A stretch of DNA of 64,000 nt from Whalleya microplaca. Its lineage: Eukaryota; Ascomycota; Sordariomycetes; Xylariales; Xylariaceae. The stretch is taken from contig MU385719.1 of NCBI GenBank assembly GCA_022497155.1, positions 372,001 through 436,000 of the forward strand, given 5' to 3'. Both the position numbers and the translations under genes were made by a program. The notes under the pieces were generated by a model that worked only from the letters and a program-made list of their open reading frames with translations, searched no databases and was not told where the DNA came from. This document shows, piece by piece, positions 37,888-49,505 of the stretch (the first letter of the stretch is position 1; the number at the start of each line of letters is the position of its first letter).

Positions 37888-39012
37888 ATGGCTTCGGACT
37901 CGCCGAGGACCTCCAAAGGTGGCCAAGAGGAAAGCGTTGAGCGGATGACGACAGCTTCATCTATAACCGAACGAAATGGCCTGCTGAGCCAACGCGCACC
38001 TATTGCGCCGAGCCAACCTCAGGAGGGCGTGGGTGCCGCAGTTGCAACCGGCGCCGCAGCTCTCGAAGTCCAGATGCAAGAGTATGCGAACGGATACCAC
38101 TTTCCGCCGAAATATTCTGTTAGGGAGCAAATACAGATGGGGTTGGTCGCGTTCTGGGAATTCTACAACACCGGCTTCGGCTTCTTTCTCACTATTTATG
38201 CGCTCAACGTTATCGCCTGGGGAGGCATGCTCTTCCTCCTGCTGTGTAACGCAGCGCCGGCCATGTGTATAGTCGAGGACAGGATCGACTGCAACGACAT
38301 CGACTCCCCGCGCCGGATATGGATAGAGGTGGATTCTCAAATACTGAACTCGTTGTTCTGCGTCACTGGCTTTGGCCTAGCGCCCTGGCGCTTCCGCGAT
38401 TGGTATTACCTGTTGAAGTTTCGAGTTCGCAAGGACTACACGGCTCTACGGACTCTTGCGGGTATCCATCGAGGCTGGTTTCGTCTTGCAGGCTCTGATC
38501 AACTGCCTGCCGCCCTAGGACCGAAGAATATCGAGGAGACACTGGTGAACTACAACACCGACAGTGTTCCATTCCCATTGGAGACTATATCTGACCCGCC
38601 TCCTACTGGTATTCGGGCGCCCCCGACGAAGATGTGGAAACTGGATTTTATTATCTACTTCAATGTTCTCAATACATTCCTTCAGGTCGTGCTATCAAGC
38701 TTCATGTGGGCCTTGAATCGCTACGATCGGCCGAGTTGGTCAACCGGTCTGTTCGTCTGCCTTGCATGCATTGCGTCTGGTATTGCCGGTACTATGCAGG
38801 GTGTGGAGGGCAAACATGTCAAGGCTATTGAAGGCGTCCCCTTGACCAAGAAGGATCTTGCGCGTTTGGCGCGCGATACGGAGTTAGGAATTCCTCACTA
38901 TAACAATATCAAGGACAAGGACCCTGAAGCTGAAAAGAAAAAGAAGGAGAAGAAGAAAGAGAAGAGTCAACTTAAGAAATCCGAAAAGTTGAGCATTGGC
39001 CCTGATGTTTGA
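37888..39012 (+). CDS. DUF2985-family multipass membrane protein
   Basis: A single exon of 374 residues. The N-terminus is cytosolic and Ser/Ala-rich. Likely membrane segments lie around residues 95-122 (FFLTIYALNVIAWGGMLFLL), 152-168 (LNSLFCVTGFGLAPW), 250-275 (FIIYFNVLNTFLQVVLSSFM) and 283-303 (LFVCLACIASGIAGTMQG). Conserved DUF2985 pieces include the RFRDWYYLLKFRVRK loop after the second segment and EGVPLTKKDLARLARD near the end. The C-terminus is a very Lys/Glu-rich tail (AEKKKKEKKKEKSQLKK) that is probably cytosolic. The family is widespread in filamentous ascomycetes and has no established function. The next gene on the same strand is also a membrane protein, but nothing shows co-regulation. 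Confidence 0.85.
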   Translation: MASDSPRTSKGGQEESVERMTTASSITERNGLLSQRAPIAPSQPQEGVGAAVATGAAALEVQMQEYANGYHFPPKYSVREQIQMGLVAFWEFYNTGFGFFLTIYALNVIAWGGMLFLLLCNAAPAMCIVEDRIDCNDIDSPRRIWIEVDSQILNSLFCVTGFGLAPWRFRDWYYLLKFRVRKDYTALRTLAGIHRGWFRLAGSDQLPAALGPKNIEETLVNYNTDSVPFPLETISDPPPTGIRAPPTKMWKLDFIIYFNVLNTFLQVVLSSFMWALNRYDRPSWSTGLFVCLACIASGIAGTMQGVEGKHVKAIEGVPLTKKDLARLARDTELGIPHYNNIKDKDPEAEKKKKEKKKEKSQLKKSEKLSIGPDV

Positions 39013-39822
39013 GTTCACAAGTTCTTTAGGTAATGGCTCAGTAGCATGGCGTTGGTTGGACTCTATAGAAGTTATACATATGATAATATCTCAGCAATGA
39101 TGAAACACAGACATTGCATAACATTATTACCGTATCTATTCCGTGCAAGTCATCGTGATTACATGTATATCTAACTTAGACTCAATGATATGATTACATA
39201 AGTGCCCTATATCGTCTATCGTCTATTCTGAGCATAGCACTTAAAGTTGTCTAACACTACCAACACAAAAGTCGATGCGTTTAACTTTACACGTTTCTCT
39301 GAGCTGGCGAGAACTCGTGCAGATGATAATGAATTATCCTATAGGTAGAATACATATATACAAGACATACATACTCACGAGATTAATAATTTCGGCATGG
39401 GCAAGCCTGGCAGCGCAACACGTGTATGTATTCCGCACTGCGTACGTAGTACCTGGGAGGTCCCACTAGAGGCTAAGTCCCGGGACCAATCAGCAGTAAG
39501 GCTGATTAGGTGAGGCAAGTCGGCTGACATGCAGCTCCGATAGGCTACGTAACTCACTGCTACCCTTCTTCTGGTCCCTTCTCAGTCAGTCGACCTGACA
39601 CACCTCCATTCCTGGCCGACTCGGAAGCCTCGCATTCGTACGGAATAGAGACTCTGGACCAGGGGATCGATCATCAGGCTTCAATTCCGTCGTATCTACC
39701 TCGTAACGGCTGGATTACCGTTCTAAGATCTGTCTATCTACCGATATCATACTAACTAGCTAGCACTGCTTATCTCTTGCTTCAACTGCGAGTCTTCGAA
39801 GACTCGGTAATCACTCGTCAGC
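39013..39822. other. Spacer between two membrane-protein genes
   Basis: Holds the 3' flank of the DUF2985 gene and the promoter of the SLC35F6-like gene. No gene seen. Confidence 0.6.
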
Positions 39823-41246
39823 ATGGCGTCGAAGGCCGCCGTCCCCTTCCTGGTCGGCATGATGCTGCTCACCGGAGTATGCAACACGCTGTTGACCAAA
39901 TACCAGGTCAGTTGCTCCATGTGGTGCTCTATCTTACTATTCTAGCATCCAGATAGACAGCTGACAATCTACACACAGGACAACCAATGCGTCCGGAACT
40001 GCGATGACCCCGACCCGGCCAACCGACTGAACTTCCAGCAACCCGTGCTCCAAACGGCCCAGATGTTCGTGGGCGAAGTCGGCATCTGGCTCGTAGTCGG
40101 GGCCATGGCCGCGTACCAGCACATCACGAACCGCCGCAGCCCCCGCGCTCAGGGCTACCAGGCCGTCGAGACCGGCGCCACGGCGGGCGACGAAGCAGAC
40201 GACACCGCCAGCATCCATAGCTCCGAGCAGCAACCGTTGAACGGCTCCCCCGTGAAGCGTGCCGGCGCCACTACCTCCGGCCCCGACGGCCTCCTCAAGG
40301 GCTTCGGCATCCTGCTTCTGGCGCTGCCGGCCATCTGCGACATCTGCGGCACGACGCTGGTCAACGCGGGCCTGTTCATGGTGGCGGCGTCGATCTACCA
40401 GATGACGCGCGGCGCGCTCGTGCTCTTCGTCGGCGTCTTCAGCGTCGTCTTCCTGCGCCGCCGCCTGCACCTCTTCCAGTGGCTTAGCCTCGTCGGCGTC
40501 GTCGCCGGCGTGGCCTTCGTCGGCCTCGCCGGCGTCATCTGGCCCGACGCCAAGGCCAAGACCACCGCGGACGTCCCCCTCTCCGGCCAGGCCGAGAACG
40601 ATGTCGTGACTGACGAGGCGCTGCGCGCTGCGCTGGGCGTGGTCCTGATCGCGGGCGCGCAGATCTTCACCGCTACGCAGTTTGTGCTCGAGGAGTTCCT
40701 GCTCGAGCGCTCGAACATCGAGCCTGTTGAGGTCGTGGGCTGGGAGGGCTTGTTTGGGCTCGCTGTCACGCTGATTGGTATGCTTGTGTTGCATCTCACT
40801 GTTGGGAGAACTGAGGCGGGTCGCTATGGCATGTTCGACATGGTCGAGGGTTTCCGGCAGATGTCGAACAAGGCTGTGCTCGTCTCCAGCTTCATGATCA
40901 TGGTCAGCATTGGGTAAGTAACGCGCACGCCATTCTTCATCATCATGGTCCAAAATTCTTACTAACGGGGGATATCAGCGGTTTCAACTACTTCGGTCTC
41001 GCCGTCACTCGCCAGGTCAGCGCAACGTCGCGCTCTACCATCGACACCTGCCGGACACTCTTCATCTGGGTCGTCTCGCTCGGTCTCGGCTGGGAGTCGT
41101 TCAAGTGGCTGCAGGTGGTCGGCTTTGCGCTCCTGGTCTACTTTACCTTCCTCTTCAACGGTATCGTCCAGCCCCCTTTCAAGTTCCTGGAGCCGAGCAG
41201 CGAGGTCGAGGAGCTGCTCCCCGAGGAACCGATTGAACATAATTAG
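39823..41246 (+). CDS. SLC35F6-like drug/metabolite-transporter superfamily protein
   Basis: Exons are 39823-39906, 39979-40913 and 40979-41246: 428 residues. The first exon is the first membrane helix (FLVGMMLLTGVCNTLLTKYQ). The rest alternates hydrophobic helices and short loops, with typical motifs ICDICGTTLVNAGLFMVAAS, SIYQMTRGALVLFVGVFSVV, FLRRRLHLFQWLSLVGV, IFTATQFVLEEFLLER and GFNYFGLAVTRQVSATSRST. This is the layout of SLC35F6/nucleotide-sugar-transporter-like EamA proteins; a membrane transporter of endomembrane location is inferred and the substrate is unknown. A variable hydrophilic insert (ETGATAGDEADDTASIHSSE) lies between helices 2 and 3. Introns are 72 and 65 nt. The exon 2 region is very GC-rich, which opens a long meaningless antisense frame. 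Confidence 0.9.
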
Positions 41247-41935
41247 TATCTACTCGCTGTCATAGTGTCTTTTCCTTGTGTCTTGGTGTTAACAGTAGCC
41301 AGAAATTGGGCTAGGCGTGTTGGCTTTCTATCTTCAAGAGCTTGGCTAGAGTCTTAGTTTGGTGCAAGCTGGGCTTTTTTTTTTTGCATTGGATGGCGTT
41401 ATTGGTTGCGTGTAAATAAATTGGAAGCTTCTATACGCATTATACATTACATACTGCTAACTATCTAAATCAAATTGTAAATCCAGGCTTATGATGTATA
41501 GCCTTCTGGGAGTGAGCCTCCTGATTTTGGCTACTACTTCTACTAGTTAGTATGATGTTGCAACAGCTGAATGCTGAATTTATAAGCATACGACAGAAGC
41601 ATCCAAGAAATCAACTTAGAAACCAGAGGAAGCAAGGCAGAAAAGCTTAGACATAGAACTACGGCCTGCCATTGACTAGTTTCTCATCATGATATCCAGA
41701 TGTGACTTGTCTATATGGCATTATTCGGTTATGGTATCCCGGTGCACTCAACGAGACAAGTAGTACCCTGATTGCTTCAGAGAAAAAATAACTGAACGCG
41801 TGGAATTGATCTATAGTCCTAACGCCGAAAATTGGTGCCTATGGTCCCCATGCAGAAGCTTGATGTTGCCCTCCGCGCCCATAATCAAGACGCCCCCCCA
41901 GTTCACAAACGCCGGACCGATGCATGTCTATCGCC

Positions 41936-41966
41936 AAAAAAAAAAAAAAAAAATAAAAAAAAAAAA
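41936..41966. repeat. A18-T-A12 homopolymer tract
   Basis: Two long A runs are broken by a single T. This is the longest homopolymer in the window. Confidence 0.95.
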
Positions 41967-42077
41967 CAACCGCAATTTCTCTTCTTGGGAATCAGAACCC
42001 ATGATATCCTAGGACCACGAGCGTTCCGTCTTCTTCTTGCACTCAGATGTCGCTCTGCCCACGTGCCCTAGCATATG
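41936..42077 (-). other. Degenerate tRNA-like / Pol III-type unit
   Basis: Read on the minus strand, TAGGGCACGTGG (42070-42059) resembles an A box. GGTTCTGATTCC (41999-41988), inside the hairpin-forming TGGGTTCTGATTCCCA, resembles a B box/T-arm with one extra base. A T12-A-T18 tract (41966-41936) follows 22 nt after the B-box-like sequence, like a Pol III terminator. The acceptor stem does not pair, so it is not a functional tRNA. It may be a tRNA relic or the head of a short SINE-like element, or coincidence. Confidence 0.3.
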
Positions 42078-42238
42078 TTGCCCAATCTCATCCTGGCAGT
42101 AAACACGTAACCAAGTAGCCGGCCTCGAGAATCACGGAGACCAGGATTCTCTAGTCATGTACTTTGATATCCGACTGCTTGCCTGAATCACCTGCCCGTA
42201 CCGAGTGAGCAAAGCCAGCTGCTGCTGCCGCCGCCAGC

Positions 42239-42735
42239 CTAGCTGACATTGCACAGCAGCTCGGCCTCGAGGATGAACTTGCCCTCCTTGTACTTCTCGC
42301 TCGGTTCGTACGCCTTGTCGTACTTCCAGCCAACGGTCTCCTTGCACTGCTTGCAGGTGATGTCGCGCACTACGTGGCGGCCCGTGGTCATGCTGCGCTC
42401 GGAGGCCTCGCCCGCGTCCACGTTGACGACGGTGTTGAAGAGGTAGGCCTTGCCATGTTGGCCGCGGAAGTTCTATTGCGTGGAGAAGAGGGGTTGGTTA
42501 GCCAGGAGGTCACTGTAGGAGAGATAGGTAGGTAGGGAGGTAAGGGGGGCAGGGGGGAAAGGTATCAGTGGAGGCTTGGCTAGCTAGGGAAGAGGGATAG
42601 GTTCGGAATGGGGGAACGGAGTATGAGGGCACTCACTCGGCTTATGATCTCCTCGTGATTAGCAAGGTGAGCCTTACACTTCTTGCATCCGTAGATCTTG
42701 TTACTGTTAAGATATGTGTTGTACGCAAGACCCAT
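42239..42735 (-). CDS. Yippee-family zinc-binding protein (Moh1-like)
   Basis: Exons are 42735-42637 (33 codons, ending IISR) and 42472-42239: 110 residues. It starts MGLAYNTYLNSNKIYGCKKC, with zinc ligands Cys17/Cys20 (CKKC) and Cys73/Cys76 (CKQC). The conserved NFRGQHGKAYLFNTVVNVD, MTTGRHVVRDITCKQC and TVGWKYDKAYEPSEKYKEG blocks are all present. This is a complete Yippee domain, related to cereblon/Mis18 folds. The yeast relative Moh1 is linked to stationary phase, but no biochemical role is settled. The intron (164 nt) is longer than most here, and its length varies between fungi. Confidence 0.95.
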
Positions 42736-44303
42736 CGTGATCGTGGTATCGAAATTGACAGACTGGGGATCGGTTCGGGGTTTTTTTTTCTTCTTTAGCA
42801 AGGTGTGCGATATGCGCAATAGAGGTCTACAATCGATGATATGATCGAGTCGGGAAGATTGTGTTGAGAAAATTGGCAAGCCGTCGAGGTCGTTATGAAG
42901 ACAAGCTGTCCCGTTTTGTGTTGTGCCTTGAGTGTTAATGACGCGGGGTTCAAGAGTTGCTTGCCAATTACCTTACGTAGTGAACAGTCAGACTACAGCG
43001 ATGGCACCCGTAATTGCGAATACTGATGATATGCACCTTGTTTGCTTTTAGACCGGTGAATACCACAGGCAGCCTGGAAGTCGGCGATGATGATGACGGG
43101 AAGAAGGCATGTCATGTCAGCAGGCTACTCGCACTGGGAAGGTCATGGTCATGGCGTGGTTCCAGCTCCAGCCCAGTCTGTCCAGGTCGTTCGTCACCTG
43201 AGCCTGGCTGGCCTGGAAGTGCAGCGCTTATCCGGGCTCCTTTCGCGGGGTACTGTACCCAGCTATACGGAAGCAGTTAGGCGGGTCATGCATGGTGTGT
43301 ATTATGTATGTACAGTTTAGGCTGTTCGCTATGTCATACCCAGGTACATACCTCTTCGGCCACTCCTTGATAAGGATTTACTAAACAGGCCTGATGAGCT
43401 GTCTCCGTCACACCTGTTTGCACTCACTGACACTGGATATCAATCATATGGCCTGAAGTTACAAGGTTCAACTAACTACAAGCACAAACACACAGAGCAT
43501 GTGGTACCTCATGACCTGGGTTTGCATAACTCACTTACAAGGATCCTCTTGGTAGTCTATTCATCAGTTACTCTTATGCAATTTTACGGTAGGGATTCCT
43601 GAGGTGAGGCTGTTGACAGAGAGGGCTGGAGGGTTCCCGATTGGAATAAATAAACTTTTACATGAAACGACAAGCTTGGCAGACTTGACATGTTTTGGCT
43701 TCGGTATATATGTAGTTTACAGAGTTTGTATTGACGTAAATGGAGGAGACTTCACTTGTTATGTTGTCTCGGGTCGTGGTCACTTCCTTCCAATAAGTTC
43801 CGAATCCTGTGCCGCATTACCAACTCCCCGGGTCTGTTGAGCCGCACCGAATCTTCAAAGAACATCGGTGTAACGCCGTGAACCGGAGATCCGCTTACCA
43901 AATTCTTAAGGTTTCTTAGCTTGTTTCACTACCTCTATTAGACCTGATAGAATCGGGAGGAACAGAAATTTTAACTCAGGCTGCAGTATAAGCGGTTTCA
44001 CTTTCATTTACCATCTACAAAGCTTAAAGTGGCACATTCATGAATAGGGGGTCATTTGGTAGATCGAGTCTTTGTATTTCGATCTATCTGGTCATTGCGA
44101 CTAGGTAGCCTGGATAAGGCAGAGGTCTCAGAAGAAAAGTATCTACAAAAAATAGGTGATAGCGGTCGTGGCGAACCAAGGAAATATACACAGTCGAACA
44201 AGCGTAGCCAAGTAATACAAAAACAGATTGGACCCTTGGTATGGATTCCTATATCCAAGCACTTTCGTGCGCATGATAGGGGGGCTGAAGCAAGCGACCC
44301 GAA
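42736..44303. other. Gene-free spacer
   Basis: Holds the Yippee gene promoter and the 3' flank of the ferric reductase gene. Frames at 43014-43320 and 43604-43840 have no domain. Confidence 0.6.
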
Positions 44304-46113
44304 TTACCATGAGAAGGCCTCCTCGATAAAGTCGATGGAGCCTTCGTATTGTTTGCCACGTACCGATTGGCGTACCTCGTCACTGAGAGCACCGGGCCCG
44401 CAGACGGAAACGCCCATCGCACCGACTTGTTGCTCCATCTCCATCGATAGAAGTGTGTCGATGTTCGGTCTGCCAGGGAACATCTGGACTGTTGATGAAG
44501 GGCTGTGGATCTCTTTCGTAGAGCGAGGCCGGCTGACGAATAACATGATGCGTAATACTTCTCGCCGTCTATCCATCGCTAATATCTCTGTCATCCACGG
44601 TCGAATCCACTCCAAGTGCTCCGGACTCTGAATAATCCATACCAGGACAATCTTCCGAGTGGCTACTGTGCCGTTCGCGAAGCCTGTGACTAATTCTCGA
44701 ACGTGGGGAACGGCATGCGTAATTCCTACACCACCAGCGAAGAGCATCACAGTACCGTACGAGTCCATCTTGTGCTCTCCACCATACGGTCCCTCAACGA
44801 GACATGTTGTGATAAGTCGGCCGTCGGGACGGTCTGCGGCCCTCTGGTATAACGTGTTGGTCATGCCGGTTCGCGCTCGAATAACGAAAGACATGCTGGT
44901 CTTGCGCATGGCGAGGACATCCTGTCTGTTCATGGCCAGCTTATCGTTGTCAAGGTCCTCGGCCTCTTCACTCCACGCTAGCGAGAAGGGGTGGGACTGC
45001 CAGTAGCTGATGCTTGGCAGGTATAAATATGCGTGCTGTCCGGGTCTGAACGTCCAAGGCCGGGCCATCGTCACCGTCAACCGGATAGCGTTTCCAGGAA
45101 GAGCTTCCACCAAGGTTTTGGTGCCTCCCTTGCCGAAATTGTGGTATGCAACACGAGCGAAGCGCATGAATCTGTCGCCGGCCCAGATGGGAATGACGGG
45201 AATAAGCCACTTCATAGCACTGATCTTCTCCAGATCCAGATGGTACCATAGACCCGCAATCGCAAGAATAGCGAGCATGATGTGCAGGATCTTGAAGGCC
45301 TCATAATAAGCATGTCGAACAATGCTGGAAGCTTGAATGGTTATGGCTACAAATGCAGCAGTACCCTACAAACAAGTTAGCCGAGGACATAAGTAACGAG
45401 TCGGGGTGTTAAGCAAAACGTACAATGAAGCCCGCCAAGAGAAATTGGCTCTTGAAGGTGCCTTCGAAGGCTGTCGACCATCCTTTGCCAGCTGCCGAGG
45501 CAGCCCAAAAAGCGAATGTATGACAGACGGCTTCCAGCGCAACAATGCGACCAAACCAACGGTGCATCAGATTGAATGTGTCAAACGACATGCCAAGTAA
45601 GCCGATAAGAGGATTGTTTCTACCGGCCATGAGGAATAGAGGAATCATATTGACAGTAGCCAACGTCCCGCTGCGGTTTCTCAGTTGTTTACAGGCGTCG
45701 GTGTAGGACCCTGCAAAAGGAATGTTTACCACACAGAATGCAACATTAGTAGCAAAGTAGCCGACCAAGAACAAGAACTGGAATCGTGTGGGTAGGGTGC
45801 CCACGTTCAGGGCGCTGCTTAGTTGAAATTCGCGGTTGTGTCTTTTGCTGAGAAGAGGCGAGTAGAGGATATTTCTCTTAACCCAGGAGAAGTTCGACGA
45901 CGCGCGCGCGTAATATCGTTGTGTGTCGTTAGCCAGACTGCTGACGGTTCGGATATATCTAGTCAACCCAGTGGAGATGCGCCATATTATGAGCGCCGCC
46001 GAGACGGCACCGCATATGATAAGTAGATAGTTGGAAAGAGACTCATTTTCCATCGCAGGCGTCCATCCCGCAGCTTGTCCCATGCCAGGGCTCTGACCCT
46101 GTGCTCCAGACAT
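44304..46113 (-). CDS. Ferric reductase (FRE/NOX family flavocytochrome)
   Basis: Exon 1 (46113-45424) and exon 2 (45365-44304) give 583 residues. The membrane part carries the two haem-ligand pairs spaced by 13 residues, His184/His198 (LMHRWFGR, VCHTFAFW) and His258/His272 (ILHIML, LWYH). The FAD-binding motif is HPFSL (355-359), preceded by WTFRPGQHAYLYLP. NAD(P)H-binding elements are VEGPYGG and LFAGGVGITHAVPHV (about 438-452). The protein moves electrons from cytosolic NADPH across the membrane to ferric iron or copper. It starts with an uncleaved-looking hydrophilic N-terminus and a first helix at about 29-46. No iron permease or multicopper oxidase gene is adjacent, so this is a stand-alone FRE. 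All key residues are intact. Confidence 0.92.
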
Positions 46114-49100
46114 GATGATATATCGTGATCGTAAGTAAGCGTTATGGGGTGAAAAGGTGGAGGCGTAGTATGTTCACGATATCCAAGGAAGACGCCTATC
46201 CTGTAAAATGTAACCTTCGGAGAAGAATAGAAACTCTTGCCTCAGGAGTTGGTCATGAGATACGAGTAGGTGATGTATAACCCGATGTAGCCAGCAAGGT
46301 CAACTTGAATAGCCACAACAGAATATAGTTAACGAAAGCAGGTAAACAGCCAGCTGTAAGTGAAAAATCACCGGAAAACCAGACCGGGTCGGCTTATGAA
46401 TGGCGGCCTTAGGAGTAAGCCAAGTTAAATCAAATCGACATCAAGTTTCGAGAACAAGATTGACACATCGAGGGAGGTCGAGGGGCCAAATAAGTAACAA
46501 TGTCGTTGTCTAAGGCCGACAAAGAAGTTCGAAGCAACCGGGGAGCAAACCGGGGTTAGTCAAGGAGGGCGTGATATGAAAGGGTGGCTAATTTGGCAGG
46601 GCCACGGGAAAGAATATGAACAAGGGCAATGTTCCAAATGAGTGAAGCAGAACAATGATCCTAAGTCCCAAATAAGTCGTCCCAGAAAGTTGGTTACATA
46701 GGCAGAACCAAGAGAGTGGAATGATCGAAAAAAAAGACGGCGGAGGCCTAGTGCTTGAGATATAGGAGGTCAATCAAAAGGTAGGATTGGCGGCCCCACA
46801 TACCTGCCCTGGGGAAAAAGCGAGTGAGCACCCCAGTGAATTACGTCGCCCAGTACCGGCACCCTTGTTGACCACACTGGACCACACTTGACCACACGCT
46901 AGCCCCTCAACCCCTGAAGCTACGGAGGGCCCTAAGGAGGCGTAATAAACATCCCTAAAAAGCAACTAAAAGCCTGAAGGGGCTGAAGGGGCTTATTACT
47001 GCCCCTCCATTGGCTTCGAAATTCCCCATCAAACCCCCTCTCCCACCCTCCAACGCAGCATTAATTGCTGATTATCATGGAACCCTTCCACGCATCAGCA
47101 AGCAATCTGGACCGTTGTGGGATTCAGGCGCCTCCGCATACTCTAAAGTTACCTACATACTACATGTACATACATACATTGCATGGTGGTCCAGTCAGTC
47201 GGCTACTACGTACGTACGTATGTACATAGTAGTCAATAGCAATCGACAGCACGTGCAAGGCCACTACTGACTACTTCTTGTATGTATGTACCTGCTTAAG
47301 CATGCACGAACACTTGGCACCTGGCATACGAGGTCTGCTCAGGGCGAGTGGGGATGACCGATAAAGAGCCACCAATGTCGCCCAGCGTTCGCCAATGCAA
47401 GGTACGCGGAGTACATGTACATACTGCAATGAACAAGATTGGCCGAGGATCTGAGCAGATCGATCAAGGACCTCTACCAGACTTTCCAGACTTTCCAGCC
47501 GGCAGTCTGGCAGTGCCCTGTCGGCCTGTCGGTCTTGGCCGCCTGTCTAGACTTGCACACTGACACTGTCGTCAATGCCAAACCCGGGCTTCTCGTCGAA
47601 CGGCAACGGCCTATCGTCCAATCTCGACTCTGCCATAGTGGGGATTGTCACGAAAATCCGTCCGCAAAAAGTGAGTCTTTGAAACGAGGCCAAGGCAACA
47701 GGGGCTTTTAGTCCTTTTCGTCGGGCAGAATCGATGACCAATCACGGCTCAAGATGCCCTCTGGATGGGACAGCAAAGCGCCCGATTCAGCGGCCAATGA
47801 TGGCCAGCCAGAAACATAGACTTGCCAAGTCTGCTACGTTTATTGGCGTCAATCTCACTATTACCGAAAAGCCACCAATAGTGAGCTGTCCGTCGACGTA
47901 CCTGCGTCAAACGCAGGGAACTGCCTGATTCCATTACTGATCTCTGCTCTACTATTGATGTATAAAAAGGAAATGAATATCGAGAACCGAGACAAATGCA
48001 GCCACTATACCGGACATCCCAAAGCACCTCGCGATTATCATGTTGATCGATTTAAAACGACCATGGCCGCATTTTACAATGCTTACGAAGTCTGTGTATG
48101 AGCCACCAGAACACCTTTTCAGTGCTCAATTACCTGTTCTACAAAATCGATTCTACCTAATAGTTCAAGATCCGACCAGGTGGTCGTGAGGCAGAATACG
48201 TCACCCCCAACCACAATGAAACACGCTACCAAATCTCGAGCAACTCACCCGCTTGCAGCGCCATCAACTTTGGTCAGCCAGCTAAATCCACAACATGACT
48301 GGTCTCTTGATGTTCGCCAGACTCATCGAACCAGATGTTTGGGAGTTCGCAGTGGAGAGGACTGAAAATAAACGTTTGCTGCTTAATATCTAACCCTGCG
48401 ATAACTCCCACTTGTATACCCAATACATCAAGAGCCTCAAGTCGGGCGTGGTATTAGAACCATAGACATCCTTTCGGCTTTGCCTCTCTCAGTACCTATC
48501 TAAGCCCCACCATCCTCAAACCACACATTCCGACAACTCTTTTTAACGGAGCTACAATCTAATAAAGGAAGCTTAAAGGAGACACATTATTCATATTAGA
48601 TACACTTCCTCCAGTTATTTATGGATCTCAACCACAATCAATACTATCCATGTAAGTATGTACAACAGCCTTTAGCGAATGGATCATGGTCTGTGGGCTG
48701 TTAGACGTGAAAAATCTGCTTGACATGATGTTCGCGATAACCCTAATGCTTCTCCATCACTAGATAGAAAATAATGCGCCGAGCGACTGCTAAGTAATCA
48801 GGGAGGCTAGCCTATACGGCGACTAAAATAAGCAATTCAATAGGTTGATGGCTTTTGATGTTGCTGTTTTGAGATGGTTCTTCTCTTGTAAATGTTTGCC
48901 CTAATTCTGTCATGCTCATACGGACTTACTTGCCGGGTAGGTACACATCATCTTCAGCTAAAAATCCGATCTCCTGCTGGTAACGAGCTCTTTTGAGCTC
49001 GAACTGCTGCATGATCATGCCATTAAGTTACAGACCAGATGATGAACGACGACTCTAGCTAATTTTTCAATGATACATTTGCCATTCGGGGCATAAATAC

Positions 49101-49505
49101 ACGGAGTGTGGACCACACACCCTACCATTTGCAGGTTGAGACGAGTTGCCCGATCTGATTGTTTCATCGCTCGATTCTGACACTTCGATGATGGGCACAT
49201 GGGTTTTTAAGCCATGCTGGCTCACCTACAACTTCCCTCTAATAGCGCGTATTAGTAAACTATTTGTGCATATACATTCATGGTTTTGCCCTCCAATCTG
49301 GCAGCTATCTTGGGTTTCACAAAACTAAGCCCTCGTCGTGTTTGATCCTCCTCATCCTTGAGAAAATCCATATGGCATAATATTTAGCACCGAATCAAGC
49401 CTTGTGTGGCGGAGAGACGTCCAAAGATAGATACTACGTCTGCGCCTGGACTCGAATTCAACCGCATCTTGCGCGTACAGGTATGATGCTCTGAGGCTCA
49501 GATGC
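46114..49505. other. 3.4-kb spacer without recognisable gene
   Basis: Upstream of the ferric reductase and downstream of the 838-residue gene. Small frames at 47010-47711, 47734-48027 and 48180-48365 lack domains. GTAC/TACGTACG-type tracts occur at about 47150-47300. No mobile element recognised. Confidence 0.55.

Larger units (their letters stand above)
41247..42238. other. Convergent spacer with A-tract and tRNA-like relic
   Basis: 3' flanks of the SLC35F6-like and Yippee genes. An A18-T-A12 tract lies at 41936-41966, and a tRNA-like Pol III unit on the minus strand at about 41936-42077 is listed separately. Confidence 0.6.

Noticed and set aside
39937..40953. 338-codon minus-strand ORF with Asp/Glu/His/Arg-rich protein
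   Set aside because: It is antisense to the GC-rich exon 2 of the SLC35F6-like transporter. Its composition is that of a codon-bias shadow and it has no domain.
44056..44631. 191-codon plus-strand ORF
   Set aside because: Mostly antisense to the ferric reductase NADPH-binding region, where the real protein is clear.
48170..48365. Two overlapping frames with protein-like segments
   Set aside because: Neither has a start, splice context or known motif, and both frames are equally open, so coding cannot be argued.
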